DNA of 64,000 bases, from assembly GCF_018069705.1 (NCBI RefSeq), contig NZ_CP072943.1:1229260-1293259 (forward strand). The letters run 5' to 3'. Shown piece after piece: positions 23,704 through 33,812 of this stretch (within the stretch, counting starts at the first letter, position 1; every line of letters starts with the position of its first letter). The translations under genes and the position numbers were made by a program. The stretch comes from Aminithiophilus ramosus (lineage in GTDB: Bacteria; Synergistota; Synergistia; Synergistales; Aminithiophilaceae). Under the pieces are notes generated by a model. The model worked only from the letters and a program-made list of their open reading frames with translations. It had not been told where the DNA came from and made no database searches.

Positions 23704-24885
23704 TCAGCGGGAGAGATTGGCCGCGAAATCCTCTTTCATGCGCCGCCGCAGATCGCCGTCGGAAAAGACGCGCAGCGCGGCGCGGGCCAGGGCTCTGGCT
23801 CCGGTGACGAGGGCCTCGTGGGCACGAGGGCCCGTGACGGCGGCGGCGAATTCCCTCGTGTGAGCGGCCACGTGACGGCCCGTGAAGTCCATCTCGGGCT
23901 GAATGGCCGGGCAGCGGTAGGAGACGTTGCCCACGTCGGACGATCCCAGGGCGCCGGGCGACGGCGAGAGGGGGACGGCCAGGTCGGAGAAGATCTCCTC
24001 CATCATGGCCTCGGCGGCGCCGTTGGGGAGGACATCGTCGAAGCTGAACTCGAAGTTGCGCCACTCCACCTCCGTCCCCGTCGCCAGGGCGGCACCTCGG
24101 GCGCAGTCGTGGACCTGAGCCAGGATCTGATCGAGATAGGCCCTCTTGGGGGCCCTGAAGTAGAAGCGGGCCTCGGCCGTCTCGGGGACGATGTTGGGGG
24201 CCGCGCCGCCCTTCGAGACGATGCCGTGCATGCGGACCTCGGGCCTGACGTGCTGGCGGAGCATGTCGACGGCGTGGAAGAGGAGCTGGACGCCGTTGAG
24301 GGCGTTCTTTCCCTCCCAGGGCATGCCGGCGGCGTGAGCCGCCTTGCCTCGGAAGACGAACTCGACGGCGTCCATCGCCAGGGAGCGATAGGGGACGAAG
24401 GTCGCCCCTCCGTGACAGTGAATCATGAGGGCCAGATCGAAGCCGTCGAAGGCGCCCCTGTCGGCCATGAGAACCTTGGCGCCGTTCGTCTCCTCGGCGG
24501 GAGTGCCGAAGAGGACGAGTTCCCCGTCGATCCTCTCCATGAGGGGGGCCAGGGCCAGACCGGCCAGGACGGACATGGAGCCGTGAAGGTTGTGGCCGCA
24601 GGCATGTCCGATCTCGGGAAGGGCATCGTACTCGACGAGGAGGGCCACGCGGGAAGCCCCGTCGGGTTTGCCCCGGACGGCCCGGAAGGCCGTGGGAAGG
24701 CCCAGATAGGGGTATTCGACGTCGAAGCCCCCCTTTCGCAGAAGGGCGACGATCTTGCGGCTCGACTCGAACTCCTCGCCGGAGAGCTCGGGATGGGCCG
24801 CCAGGTCGTCGCTGAGGGCGGCGACCTCAGGGGCCAGGGAAGCGATGGCGCCGTCGATGGCGTCTTTCGTCGGGAAATCGGTCAT
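23704..24885 (-). CDS. M20-family aminoacylase/amidohydrolase (AbgB/ACY1L2-like)
   Basis: 393-residue cytoplasmic metal-dependent amidohydrolase. Visible signatures: EIGHACGHNLHGSMSVLAGL (metal-binding His/Cys segment), FGTPAEETNGAK (catalytic Glu region), a dimerisation domain around AHAAGMPWEGKNALNGVQLL, and the C-terminal LGSSDVGNVSY metal ligand region. Likely hydrolyses N-acylated amino acids or dipeptides. ATG 24885 with GAGGAGG upstream; an earlier in-frame start lacks this spacing. Last gene of a likely three-gene unit with the D-aminoacylase and YfcC carrier. Confidence 0.9.
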   Translation of the reverse strand: MTDFPTKDAIDGAIASLAPEVAALSDDLAAHPELSGEEFESSRKIVALLRKGGFDVEYPYLGLPTAFRAVRGKPDGASRVALLVEYDALPEIGHACGHNLHGSMSVLAGLALAPLMERIDGELVLFGTPAEETNGAKVLMADRGAFDGFDLALMIHCHGGATFVPYRSLAMDAVEFVFRGKAAHAAGMPWEGKNALNGVQLLFHAVDMLRQHVRPEVRMHGIVSKGGAAPNIVPETAEARFYFRAPKRAYLDQILAQVHDCARGAALATGTEVEWRNFEFSFDDVLPNGAAEAMMEEIFSDLAVPLSPSPGALGSSDVGNVSYRCPAIQPEMDFTGRHVAAHTREFAAAVTGPRAHEALVTGARALARAALRVFSDGDLRRRMKEDFAANLSR

Positions 24886-25021
24886 GGGAAAACCTCCTCT
24901 TTGCATAGGACCTGCCTCGACCCGAACGGCTTCGGCGAAGCCGCCCGGGAGCGATGAGGAAAGCCCCCTTCGGGCCGGCCCCTCGTCGGGACTCCCTCGT
25001 GGAGGGGAGGGCTCTCCTCTT

Positions 25022-26380
25022 TCAGGCCTCTTCCGTAGCCTCTTCGCGGGAAAGGAGCCGTCCGGCCCTGTCGGGAAGGACGCGGTTCCCTTCGACGGCG
25101 ACTCTGCCGTTGACGATGACCCAGGCGATCCCCTCGGGCGGGAGAAGTTCCTCTTTGAAGGTGGCCCTGTCTCGCAGCCTTTCCCCGTCGAAGACGACGA
25201 TGTCGGCGACGGCCCCGGCCTCGAGGCGTCCCGCGTCGATCCAGGCCATCCGGGCCGGAAGGGTCGTGGCGTGGTAGAGGGCCTGAGGCCACGAAAGCCC
25301 CTCGTCGCGCAGGATCCGCAGCGCCCGGGGAAAGGTCCCCGCCGCCCTCGGGTGTCCCTGTCCCCCCTTGAGGAGCGTGTCGGAGGCGATGGCGCAGCGG
25401 GGATGGGCGAGGCAGAGGCGCACCTCCTCTTCGTTCATGACGTGGGCGATGATGAGGGCGTCGGGATCGTCGCGGCGCATCTCCGCGTAGATGGCCCCGT
25501 CGAGGAAACGTCCCTTGTACTTGCCGCTGCCCGCCTCCAGGGCCTCGAACCCCTTGCCCCATCGCTCCTCGAATCCGGGGTCGAAGACGGTCGATCCGAT
25601 GTGGGTGCAGAAGGCATCATAGGGATAGCAGTCGAAGGTGACGTCGACGCCGTCGGTCCGCGCCGCCTCGACGAGGGCCAGGACCTCGGACAGGCGGCCG
25701 AAGGCCGTCATGCTCCCCAGATGGGAGAGCTGAAAGCGCAGCCCCGTCTCCCTCGCGTAGTCGAGGACCTCCTGGACGGCCTCGACGCAGCGGGGGCCGT
25801 CGTAGCGGATGTGGACGGGAACCCACCGGCGGGGAAAGGCCTTGAGGACCTCCAGGAGGGCTCGGATCTCGTCGGGACTCGTGTTGGGGGCATATTCGAG
25901 GCCGAAGGAGAGGCCGAAGGAGCCCGATTCCAGCTCCCGCTCCAGGAGGGAGACCATGCCCTTCGTCTCCTCGGCCGTGGCGGCCCGATAGACGTCGTCG
26001 ATGCCCACGGCCTGGCGGAGGCAGCGGTGCCCCGTCAGATAGCCCAGATTGAGCCAGGGACGGCTCCGGCTGGGAAGGATGTCCCGCCCCAGGGGGCCGG
26101 AGCCGCAGTTGCCGGCGATGGCCGTCGTCACGCCCTGTCTGAGGAGGGCCTGCTCGGCCGTATCGGGGTCGTCGACCTCCTCGTCGTGAATGTGGGTATC
26201 GATGAAACCGGGCGAGACGATAAGGCCCTCGGCGTCGAGGACCCTGCGGGCCCGGGAGCCGTCGCCATGGCCGATCCAGGCGATCTTGCCTCCCGCAAGG
26301 GCCACGTCGGCCACCTCGTCCACTCCCCTTTCGGGGTGGACGACGCGCCCGCCGCGAATGAGGATATCCAGTTCGTCCAA
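25022..26380 (-). CDS. N-acyl-D-amino-acid deacylase (amidohydrolase superfamily)
   Basis: 452 residues of the D-aminoacylase/dihydroorotase-like amidohydrolase group: SPGFIDTHIHDEEVDDPDTA (metal HxH), GVTTAIAGNCGSGPLG, LSHLGSMTAFGR, a C-terminal metal Asp in CAIASDTLLKGGQG, and the ADIVVFDGERLRDRATF closing strand. Removes acyl groups from N-acyl-D-amino acids. The start is TTG 26380, eight bases after GGGAGGTG; the longer frame reads through the upstream terminator and has no ribosome site. Between the YfcC carrier and the M20 peptidase genes. Confidence 0.88.
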   Translation of the reverse strand: MDELDILIRGGRVVHPERGVDEVADVALAGGKIAWIGHGDGSRARRVLDAEGLIVSPGFIDTHIHDEEVDDPDTAEQALLRQGVTTAIAGNCGSGPLGRDILPSRSRPWLNLGYLTGHRCLRQAVGIDDVYRAATAEETKGMVSLLERELESGSFGLSFGLEYAPNTSPDEIRALLEVLKAFPRRWVPVHIRYDGPRCVEAVQEVLDYARETGLRFQLSHLGSMTAFGRLSEVLALVEAARTDGVDVTFDCYPYDAFCTHIGSTVFDPGFEERWGKGFEALEAGSGKYKGRFLDGAIYAEMRRDDPDALIIAHVMNEEEVRLCLAHPRCAIASDTLLKGGQGHPRAAGTFPRALRILRDEGLSWPQALYHATTLPARMAWIDAGRLEAGAVADIVVFDGERLRDRATFKEELLPPEGIAWVIVNGRVAVEGNRVLPDRAGRLLSREEATEEA

Positions 26381-26406
26381 AGTCGCACCTCCCTTAAAAG
26401 GCAAAA

Positions 26407-26433
26407 GGGGCCGACGACATGGCCGTCGGCCCC
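26407..26433 (-). terminator. Terminator/attenuator between yfcC-like and deacylase genes
   Basis: 10-bp stem GGGGCCGACG/CGTCGGCCCC, followed in the minus direction by TTTTGCCTTTT. It would lower, not abolish, expression of the downstream deacylase and M20 genes. Confidence 0.75.
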
Positions 26434-26465
26434 GCAACGACCTGTTGTTTCGAGAGTCCCCGTCC

Positions 26466-27854
26466 CTAGGGAAGGTTGATGGCGACGGCGACGGCCATGA
26501 AGATCATCTGAACGGGGAAGAGAAGGAGGAAGAAGGGGACGAAAAAGCGCCACCAGCGGTCGATGGGCACGTGGGCGATGCCGCAGATGACGGGCAGAAG
26601 CGTCGTCGGCCAGAGGATGTTGGAGAAGCCGTCGCCGTACTGGAAGGCCAGGACGGCCGTCTGACGGGTGATGCCCAGAAGGTCGGCCAGAGGGGCCATG
26701 ATGGGCATCGTCGTCGCCGCCTGACCGGAGCCGGAGGGGATGAAGAAGTTGATCAGCGTCTGGACGACGAGCATGCCCTCGGCGGCGACCCAGCGGGGGA
26801 AGTTGGCCAGGGGCAGGGAGAGACCGTAGATGACGGTGTCGATGATCTGCCCTTCGCGCATGACGATGAGGATGCCTCGGGAGAGGCCGATGACGAGGGA
26901 GCCGAAGACGATGTCACGGGCGCCGTCGACGTAGACCGAGGCCAGCTTGCTGGGGCCCCATCCGGCCAGGAAGCCGCAGGCGAATCCCATGATGAGGAAG
27001 AGTCCGGCCAGCTCGTCGAAATACCACCCCTTCTCCATGACGCCCCAGACGAGGAGGGCCACGGAGAGGACGACGACGGCCAGGATCGACTTGTCGCGGC
27101 TCGAGAACCTGTGGTTCAGGAGCTCGTCGTGGTCCAGGGCCAGGGCTCCCATGTCGACGCCGTACATGAGGCTCTTCGTGGGGTCCTTCTTGATCTTCAG
27201 GGCGTAGCGCATCGTCCAGAGGACGGCCATGGTGACCATGACGAACCAGCTGACGAGGCGGAAGTTGAGGCCCGACAGGAGGGGCAGCTCGGCGAACTTC
27301 TGGGCCAGGCCGACGGTGAAGGGGTTGATGAAGGCGGCGGCGAAACCCATGGCGACGCCGAAGGCGACCATGGAGACGCCCACGATGGCGTCATAGCCCA
27401 TGGCGATGCCCAAACCGACGAAGAGGGGGATGAAACCGAAGGTCTCCTCGTACATGCCGAAGATGGAGCCTCCCAGGGCGAAGGTGTACATGAAGACGGG
27501 GATGATGACGATCTCCTTGCCCTTCGTGACGCGCAGGAGCCAGCCGATGAAGGCATGGAGCGCCCCCGTCTGGAGGACGACGAAGAAGGAGGCGTAGACG
27601 ATGAAGACGAAGAAGACGACGTCGGCGGCGTCGATCATCCCCTTCTGGACGGAGATGAAGAGATCCATGAAGCCCACGGGGGAGGGATCGACGGTATGAT
27701 AGGAGCCGGGAACGACGACGGTCCGGTGCGTCACGGGGTGCTCCATGCGGTCGAACTGCCCCGCCGGGAGGACGTAGGTCCCGATGGCGGCCAGGAGGAT
27801 CAGGCCGAAAAGCAGAACGAAGGTATGGGGCACTTTGGATTTTTTCTGAGTCAT
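26466..27854 (-). CDS. YfcC/DcuC-type anaerobic carrier
   Basis: 462-residue inner-membrane transporter of the YfcC family (anaerobic C4-dicarboxylate or basic amino-acid carriers), with about 11-12 membrane helices. Signatures: TYVLPAGQFDR at the N-terminus, GGSIFGMYEETFGFIPLFVG, and FFIPSGSGQAATTMPIMAPL with FQYGDGFSNILWPT near the end. Its neighbours suggest the substrate is an acylated amino acid or small peptide (inference). ATG 27854, GGAAGTGAAAGG upstream. Confidence 0.88.
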   Translation of the reverse strand: MTQKKSKVPHTFVLLFGLILLAAIGTYVLPAGQFDRMEHPVTHRTVVVPGSYHTVDPSPVGFMDLFISVQKGMIDAADVVFFVFIVYASFFVVLQTGALHAFIGWLLRVTKGKEIVIIPVFMYTFALGGSIFGMYEETFGFIPLFVGLGIAMGYDAIVGVSMVAFGVAMGFAAAFINPFTVGLAQKFAELPLLSGLNFRLVSWFVMVTMAVLWTMRYALKIKKDPTKSLMYGVDMGALALDHDELLNHRFSSRDKSILAVVVLSVALLVWGVMEKGWYFDELAGLFLIMGFACGFLAGWGPSKLASVYVDGARDIVFGSLVIGLSRGILIVMREGQIIDTVIYGLSLPLANFPRWVAAEGMLVVQTLINFFIPSGSGQAATTMPIMAPLADLLGITRQTAVLAFQYGDGFSNILWPTTLLPVICGIAHVPIDRWWRFFVPFFLLLFPVQMIFMAVAVAINLP

Positions 27855-27987
27855 TTCCTTTCACTTCCTTTTCGTCGGGCGATTTGTGGAGCCTGAGGCC
27901 CTTGGCCTCTCTCCCCCCCCGTACCTCCGGACCGGGATGACTCGAATCATACGCCATTCCTCTTTTCACGAAAAGCCCTGCAAGTCA

Positions 27988-28395
27988 TCAGATGACGTCA
28001 ATCTCAACTCCCGGGCATTTGGCCCGGAGGAGGGTTTCCAGCGGCTCGCGCTGCTCCCTGTCGAAGAGAAGCCTCCACCCCGTCTCGCCCCTCTCGAAGA
28101 AGGCCATCATCTGCCTTCCCTTCAGGGCCAGGGTCACGAAGGCCACCTCCCCCCAGGGGAGGACCTCCCTTCTCGAGGCGAACCAGCTTCCCGACTCTCT
28201 GACGATGCCCTCGTCGGCGAGGTACATCCTCTTGCTGTAGCCCGCGGCGTAGGCGCAGCAGACGCCGACGATCAGCTTGTGGAAGGAGAACTGCCTCAGG
28301 GCGTCGGCGGCGAGGAGGAGGCCGATGACGAGGGCCAGACGGGCCATCCATTTGGGGAAGGGCGTTCCCGATTTCGAGGAGAGGATCGCGTTCAT
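27988..28395 (-). CDS. Hypothetical membrane-anchored protein
   Basis: 135 residues, start ATG 28395 preceded by GGAGGTCC. Two hydrophobic segments near the N-terminus (ARLALVIGLLLAADALRQFS, KLIVGVCCAYAAGYS) followed by a soluble beta-rich C-terminus (LPWGEVAFVTLALKGRQMMA, FFERGETGWRLLFDREQ) resembling a bacterial PH-like fold. I do not recognise the family. It sits between NhaC and the YfcC carrier on the same strand. Confidence 0.7.
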   Translation of the reverse strand: MNAILSSKSGTPFPKWMARLALVIGLLLAADALRQFSFHKLIVGVCCAYAAGYSKRMYLADEGIVRESGSWFASRREVLPWGEVAFVTLALKGRQMMAFFERGETGWRLLFDREQREPLETLLRAKCPGVEIDVI

Positions 28396-28422
28396 GGGGG
28401 GACCTCCTTGAGCGGCGATGGC

Positions 28423-28458
28423 ACGACGGGGAGCGGCGCCTGCGCCCCTCCCCGTCGT
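28423..28458 (-). terminator. Hairpin after nhaC
   Basis: Perfect 11-bp stem ACGACGGGGAG/CTCCCCGTCGT between nhaC and the hypothetical gene; no T-run, so termination is possible but uncertain. Confidence 0.5.
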
Positions 28459-28494
28459 TGACGACAGTCGATGAGCCCGATCGGCTCCGCGCCC

Positions 28495-30012
28495 TCAGGC
28501 CTTGTCGGCCTTGGGGTCCTTGCCCTCCTGCCAGGAGACGGCGATGCCCAGGTAGCTCATGACGATGGCCACGATGGGGTTGAGGTAGTTCAGGAAGGCG
28601 AAGGGGGCGTAGGCCAGGGTGGGAACGCCCAACACGCCTGCGTTGTAGGCGCCGCAGGTGTTCCAGGGGATGAGGACCGACGTGAGGGTGCCGCAGTCCT
28701 CGAGGGAGCGCGAGAGCATCTTGGGATGGAGCCCCTTCTCGTCGAAGGCGCCCTTGAACATCCGTCCCGGCATGACGATGGACAGGTACTGGTCTCCCAG
28801 GAAGAGGTTGGAGACGAAGCAGGAGGCGATGACGGCCGCCACGAGGCCGCCGACGCTGCGGACGCCCTTGAGGATCGTGTGGAGGAGGACTTCGAGGAAG
28901 CCGCAGCGCTCCATCATGCCGCCGAAGGAGAGGGCGCAGAGGATGAGGGAGATGGTCCACATCATCGAGTCCAGGCCGCCGCGGGTGAGGAGCTCGTTGA
29001 GCATGCCGCCCACCTCCTGGGCCATCTCGGGGGCGACGCCGACGATGCTGTGGTCGGCCATGAGCTGGGATACGGCCTCGAGGGTCTCCGCCCCGGCGAT
29101 CTCCGAGGCGAGAGCGGCCTCGTAGCCGTAGTGGAGGGCGCCGATGATGTCGCCCATGCCCGTTCCCTGGGCGATGCACATGAGGACGGCGGCGCCGATG
29201 CCGGCGGCCAGGCCCGGGAGGGCCGGCAGCTTGGCCACGGCCAGGACGATGACGATGAGGGGCGGGATGAGCCCCATGGGGCTGATGTGGAACTCGGCGG
29301 CCATGAGGGCCTGGATGGCGTCGATGCGGCTGGCGTCGAGGGTGCCGCTGCCGTACTTCATGCCGAAGAAGATGGCCAGGGCGGCGACGATGACGTAGGT
29401 GACGCCCGTCGTGGCCACCATGGCCCTAATGTGAGTGAAGAGGTCCGTGCCGGCCACGGCGGGGGCCAGGTTGGTCGTGTCCGAAAGGGGCGACATCTTG
29501 TCGCCGAAGTAGGCGCCGGAGATGACGAGGCCCGCCGTCAGGGGCGCGGGAATGCCCAGGCCGGCGCCGATGCCCATGAGGGCGATGCCGACGGTGCCCG
29601 TCGTGCCCCAGGACGTCCCCGTCGCCAGACCGACGACGGAGCAGATGAGAAGGGAAGCGAGAAGGAAGAAGCCCGGCGAGAGGATATCGAGGCCGTAGTA
29701 GATCATGGAGGGGACGCTGCCGCTGAGGATCCAGGAGCCGACGATGAGACCGACGGTCATGAGGATGATGATGGCCTGGAGGGCCATGGTGATTCCCTGA
29801 AGCATGCCTTCCTCGATCTCGCTCCAGCGGATGCCCAGGACCCAACGGCCGACGAAGGCCGTCAGAGTGGCCGAGAAGACGATGGGGATGTGGGCGTCGA
29901 CGCCCAGTTTGAGGACGCCGAAGCTGATCATGGCCGCCGCGGCGACGAGGACGAGGAGGGCCTCGACGAAGGAGGGCTTTCGCCCCTTCTTTTCAACGGA
30001 CAAATCGGACAT
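28495..30012 (-). CDS. nhaC: NhaC-family Na+/H+ antiporter
   Basis: 505-residue integral membrane antiporter. Family segments: VVGLATGTSWGTTGTVGIAL, GAYFGDKMSPLSDTTNLAPA (the NhaC signature with its acidic residue), SLILCALSFGGMMERCGFLE and TLTSVLIPWNTCGAYNAG. It exchanges Na+ (or an organic ion pair such as malate/lactate in relatives) for H+. ATG 30012. Upstream lies a good promoter. A second NhaC-type gene runs off the right edge of the window. Confidence 0.93.
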   Translation of the reverse strand: MSDLSVEKKGRKPSFVEALLVLVAAAAMISFGVLKLGVDAHIPIVFSATLTAFVGRWVLGIRWSEIEEGMLQGITMALQAIIILMTVGLIVGSWILSGSVPSMIYYGLDILSPGFFLLASLLICSVVGLATGTSWGTTGTVGIALMGIGAGLGIPAPLTAGLVISGAYFGDKMSPLSDTTNLAPAVAGTDLFTHIRAMVATTGVTYVIVAALAIFFGMKYGSGTLDASRIDAIQALMAAEFHISPMGLIPPLIVIVLAVAKLPALPGLAAGIGAAVLMCIAQGTGMGDIIGALHYGYEAALASEIAGAETLEAVSQLMADHSIVGVAPEMAQEVGGMLNELLTRGGLDSMMWTISLILCALSFGGMMERCGFLEVLLHTILKGVRSVGGLVAAVIASCFVSNLFLGDQYLSIVMPGRMFKGAFDEKGLHPKMLSRSLEDCGTLTSVLIPWNTCGAYNAGVLGVPTLAYAPFAFLNYLNPIVAIVMSYLGIAVSWQEGKDPKADKA

Positions 30013-30123
30013 TATCTCTGTTTCCCCCTTTCGAAAATGAAGAAAAGTGTTACGAAATAAATAAACCGAAATTCGACTTCGTTACCGACCTCCCCGGAGA
30101 ACGGGATTCATGACGCTGTTCCC

Positions 30124-30151
30124 ATTATATTCCAATTTGAGCACCTGTAAA
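30124..30151 (-). promoter_or_regulatory. Promoter of nhaC
   Basis: Minus strand TTTACA, 16-base spacer, TATAAT, about 110 bases before the start codon. Confidence 0.6.
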
Positions 30152-30202
30152 GCCGCCGGCGCATTTCGCCCTAATGCCCCCTTAAAGCACATATAAAGAT
30201 AA

Positions 30203-30240
30203 CGGGAGGGAGCGCGGCCTCGAGGCCGCACTCCCTCCCG
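30203..30240 (-). terminator. Terminator of the foldase gene
   Basis: Perfect long stem CGGGAGGGAG...CTCCCTCCCG around a CGGCCTCGAGGCCG core, followed in the minus direction by TTATCTTTATA. Confidence 0.8.
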
Positions 30241-30281
30241 AAGAAATCGACTGAACCGGATCGGCTCGGGATTTTAGTAAG

Positions 30282-31136
30282 CTACTGCGTTATCCGTCCC
30301 AATCCTTTCGCCGCCGCCTCGTTGACGACGTACTCCCCCGAGGCGCGGAGCCGTTCGATCTCGGACTTCATGTAGTGCTGCTGGAGGGCCTGGGCGACGA
30401 GGGGACGGGCCTCGGCGTAGCTCAGGGTCCGGCCGTCGCGGCGCTCGAGGACCTCCATGACGTGCCAGCCGAAGTCGCTCTTGACGGGCCCGCCGAGGCG
30501 ACCGGCCTTGAGGGAGAAGGCGGTCTCCTCGAAGGAGGGCACCGTCTGCCCCCGCTCGACCCAGCCCAGATCGCCGCCCTTGCGGGCGCTCCCCTGATCG
30601 ACGCTCTCCCTGGCGGCCACTTCGGCGAAGTTCTCGCCGCTCATGGCCTTGAGAAGGACGGAACGGGCCTTCTCCTCCGAATCGACGAGGATGTGGCGGA
30701 CGTGGACGGCCTCGTTCTGGACGAAGTCGGCCTCATGGGCCGCATAGTAGGCCTCCATGGCCTTTTCGGAGAGATCCCAGCCGGCGGCGACCTGGGCCAT
30801 GTAGGCCTGGGAGAGGGTCTGGATGGCATCCCAGCGGAGACGACGCGCCACGCCCTCGTCGAGCTGATAGCCCTTGCGCTGGGCCGCCTGGGCCAGCAGG
30901 AGGGCATCGGTGATCTGGGTGACGAAGTCGAGCTTCTCCTCCTCGGACATCTGGGCCATCATGATCATGGCCATGGCCTCGTTGCCGTTGGCGTGCTGGG
31001 AGAGGATGAACCGGAGGTCACCGTCGGTGACGGTCTCCGATCCGACCTGAGAGACCACGGCGGGAGCGGCGTGAAGGGGAAGGGCCGCGAAGGCCAGGGC
31101 GAGAGTCGCCGTCAGAACGAGCACTGTTTTCTTCAA
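30282..31136 (-). CDS. Secreted PpiC/SurA-type peptidyl-prolyl isomerase
   Basis: 284 residues. Signal peptide (MKKTVLVLTATLALAFAALP, cleavage near HAA), an N-terminal helical chaperone part, then a parvulin domain from about residue 143 (VHVRHILVDSEEKARSVLLK, GDLGWVERGQTVPSFEETAF, GPVKSDFGWHVMEVLERR). Folding helper in the periplasm or at the outer face of the inner membrane. It follows clpC on the same strand but a terminator-like hairpin separates them. Confidence 0.92.
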   Translation of the reverse strand: MKKTVLVLTATLALAFAALPLHAAPAVVSQVGSETVTDGDLRFILSQHANGNEAMAMIMMAQMSEEEKLDFVTQITDALLLAQAAQRKGYQLDEGVARRLRWDAIQTLSQAYMAQVAAGWDLSEKAMEAYYAAHEADFVQNEAVHVRHILVDSEEKARSVLLKAMSGENFAEVAARESVDQGSARKGGDLGWVERGQTVPSFEETAFSLKAGRLGGPVKSDFGWHVMEVLERRDGRTLSYAEARPLVAQALQQHYMKSEIERLRASGEYVVNEAAAKGLGRITQ

Positions 31137-31161
31137 CGTGAAAACGCCTCCTAAAAGAATT

Positions 31162-31186
31162 GACCTCCCCCCCCTGGAGGGAGGTC
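31162..31186 (-). terminator. Hairpin between clpC and the foldase gene
   Basis: Stem GACCTCCC/GGGAGGTC followed on the minus strand by AATTCTTTT. Likely terminates the ctsR-mcsAB-clpC transcript. Confidence 0.6.
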
Positions 31187-31262
31187 CCCGGGAAATCCCG
31201 CTCCGTCGATGCTAACAGAAGGGGCAAGAGATGTCATCCGCCTCCCTGCGGAACCGCCCCTG

Positions 31263-33770
31263 TCAGGCCGGATTCGCCGTCTCCTCCGCCTCGCGGCTTT
31301 CCTCCGGGCGGGCCTCGCTCCTCTCGCGGGCGATGAAGCGCAGCTCCTCTCCGTCGACGTCGATCAGGAAGGAGGAGCCCGGGGCGGCCCCGCCCTCCAG
31401 CAGGAGATCGGCCATGCGATCCTCGACGAGGCGCTGGAGGGTGCGCCTCAGGGGACGGGCGCCGAATTTGGCGTCGAAACCCTTCTCCAGCAGGAACAGC
31501 CGGGCCCCGTCGGAGAGGGTGATGTCGATCTGCCGTTCGGCCAGGCGCTTGACGATCTCCGACACCATGATGGCGACGATCTGAAGGAGCTGGTCCCGCG
31601 AGAGGTGCTGAAAGACGACGGTCTCGTCGACGCGGTTGAGAAACTCGGGGCGGAAGGTTCGCCGCACCGATTCGAGGATCCGCTCCTTCTCCTTCTTCCA
31701 GTCGGCCATGGCCCCATCGGTCTCGGAGGCGAATCCCAGGGCCTTCCCCCTGTCCATCCCCTGGGCGCCGACGTTGCTCGTCATCATGACGACGGCGTTG
31801 CGGAAGTCGACGGTATGTCCCTGTCCGTCGGTGAGACGGCCGTCCTCCATGACCTGCAGAAGGAGGTTGAAGACGTCGGGGTGGGCCTTCTCGATCTCGT
31901 CGAAGAGAACGACGGAGTAGGGACGGCGTCGGATGGCCTCGGTGAGCTTGCCCCCCTCGTCGTAGCCGACGTAGCCCGGAGGGGCTCCGATGAGTTTGGC
32001 CACTTCGTGGCGCTCCATGAACTCGCTCATGTCGAGGCGGATCATGGCGTCGTCGCTGCCGAAGAGGAAGGAGGCCAGGGCCCGGGCCAACTCCGTCTTG
32101 CCCACGCCCGTCGGCCCCAGACAGAGGAAACTTCCGATGGGGCGGCGAGGGTCCTTCATGCCGCTCCGAGCCCGGCGGATGGCCCGCGAGACGGCGCTGA
32201 CGGCCTCGTCCTGGCCGATGAGCCGCCGATGGATCTCCTCCTCCATGCGCAGGAGGCGACGGGCCTCCTCCTCGGTGAGCTGGACGACGGGAACGCCCGT
32301 CCATTCGGAGACGATGGCGGCGATGTCTTCGGAGCCCAGGACGGGCTCCTCCTGATTGCGCCTGATCTGCCACTCCTTGCGCCTCGCCTCAAGCTCCTCG
32401 GCGGCGAGGCGCTCCTGATCGCGGAGGCGGGCCGCCTTTTCGAAGGCCTGAACGGCCACCGTCGACTCCTTCTCCTTGCGGAGGGCCTCGAGGTTCCGCT
32501 CCAGCTCCTTCAGCGAGGCCGGGGCCTCCATCGTCTTCAGCCGGGCCCGGGCCGCCGATTCGTCGATGAGGTCGATGGCCTTGTCGGGCAGGTAGCGGTC
32601 GGTGATGTAGCGGGCCGAGAGGCGGGAGGCCGCCTCGACGGCCTCGTCGGAGATCTTGACGCGATGGTGGGCCTCGTAGCGATCGCGGAGTCCCTTGAGG
32701 ATGGAGATGGTGTCCTCCACCGTCGGCTCCCCCACCTTGACGGGCTGGAAGCGCCGCTCCAGGGCGGCGTCCTTTTCGATGTGCTTGCGGTACTCGTCCA
32801 TGGTCGTGGCGCCGATGACCTGAAACTCCCCCCGGGCCAAACTGGGCTTGAGGATGTTGGCGGCGTCGACGGCCCCCTCGGCCCCGCCGGCACCGACGAT
32901 GGTGTGGATCTCATCGATGAAGAGCATGACGTCGCGGGCCTCGCGAAGCTCCTTGACGAGCTTGCGCATCCGCTCCTCGAACTCGCCCCTGTACTTGGTC
33001 CCCGCCACGAGATTGCCCACGTTGAGCTGAAAGAGCCTCTTGCCCCGCAGGATTTCGGGGATGTCGCCGCTGTGGATCCTCTGGGCCAGCCCCTCGATGA
33101 TGGCCGTCTTGCCCACGCCGGGGTCGCCGATGAGGACGGGGTTGTTTTTCGTCCGCCGCGAGAGGATCTGGACGACGCGCTGGATCTCCTGGGCTCGACC
33201 GATGACGGGGTCGAGTTCGCCCCCTTCGGCCATGGCCGTCAGATCGATGCCGAGCTGTTCCAGCGTCGGCGTCTTCGTCCGCGCCGTCCCCGCCTTGTGC
33301 GTTCCCGGCTCTTCGCGTCCCTCGACACCCTCGCCGCCGGAGAGGGCGGCCATCACTTCGGAGCGCACCCGGGGAAGGTCGAAGCCGGAGGAGGCCAGGA
33401 CCTGCGTCGCCACTCCCTCCCCCTCGGCGACGAGGCCCAGGAGGATGTGCTCCGTTCCGACATAGTTGACGCCCATGGTGCGGGCCTCGCGCATGGCCAG
33501 GTCGAGGACGCGCTTGGCCCGCGGGCTCAGAGGGAGATCGACGGGACGCTCCTTGGGCTCGCCTCGGCCCACGATGGCCTCGACGCGGCCGCGGAGGCTT
33601 TCGAGATCGAGGCCGAACCCGCCCAGGACGTGGGCCGCCACTCCCTCTCCCTCGGCGACGAGGCCCAGGAGGATATGTTCCGTTCCGATGACGTCGTTGC
33701 CGAGTCTGAGGGCCTCTCGATGGGCCAACTGGACGACTTTCTTGCCTCGTTCGGTGAAAAACTGCCACAT
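31263..33770 (-). CDS. clpC: ClpC AAA+ unfoldase
   Basis: 835-residue Hsp100 ATPase that feeds proteins to ClpP. Two N-terminal Clp repeats (residues 1-145, each with [17 protein letters not shown]), AAA-1 with Walker A GDPGVGKT (about 215-222), a short coiled-coil/UVR-like middle region (about 415-460), AAA-2 with Walker [14 protein letters not shown], and a C-terminal D2-small domain. This is the McsB/MecA-dependent ClpC type, not ClpA or ClpB. Last gene of the ctsR operon; ATG 33770. Confidence 0.97.
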   Translation of the reverse strand: MWQFFTERGKKVVQLAHREALRLGNDVIGTEHILLGLVAEGEGVAAHVLGGFGLDLESLRGRVEAIVGRGEPKERPVDLPLSPRAKRVLDLAMREARTMGVNYVGTEHILLGLVAEGEGVATQVLASSGFDLPRVRSEVMAALSGGEGVEGREEPGTHKAGTARTKTPTLEQLGIDLTAMAEGGELDPVIGRAQEIQRVVQILSRRTKNNPVLIGDPGVGKTAIIEGLAQRIHSGDIPEILRGKRLFQLNVGNLVAGTKYRGEFEERMRKLVKELREARDVMLFIDEIHTIVGAGGAEGAVDAANILKPSLARGEFQVIGATTMDEYRKHIEKDAALERRFQPVKVGEPTVEDTISILKGLRDRYEAHHRVKISDEAVEAASRLSARYITDRYLPDKAIDLIDESAARARLKTMEAPASLKELERNLEALRKEKESTVAVQAFEKAARLRDQERLAAEELEARRKEWQIRRNQEEPVLGSEDIAAIVSEWTGVPVVQLTEEEARRLLRMEEEIHRRLIGQDEAVSAVSRAIRRARSGMKDPRRPIGSFLCLGPTGVGKTELARALASFLFGSDDAMIRLDMSEFMERHEVAKLIGAPPGYVGYDEGGKLTEAIRRRPYSVVLFDEIEKAHPDVFNLLLQVMEDGRLTDGQGHTVDFRNAVVMMTSNVGAQGMDRGKALGFASETDGAMADWKKEKERILESVRRTFRPEFLNRVDETVVFQHLSRDQLLQIVAIMVSEIVKRLAERQIDITLSDGARLFLLEKGFDAKFGARPLRRTLQRLVEDRMADLLLEGGAAPGSSFLIDVDGEELRFIARERSEARPEESREAEETANPA

Positions 33771-33812
33771 GGGAGAACCTCCTCGAGCCCGGATTCCCTC
33801 CGGGCCGGTTCG

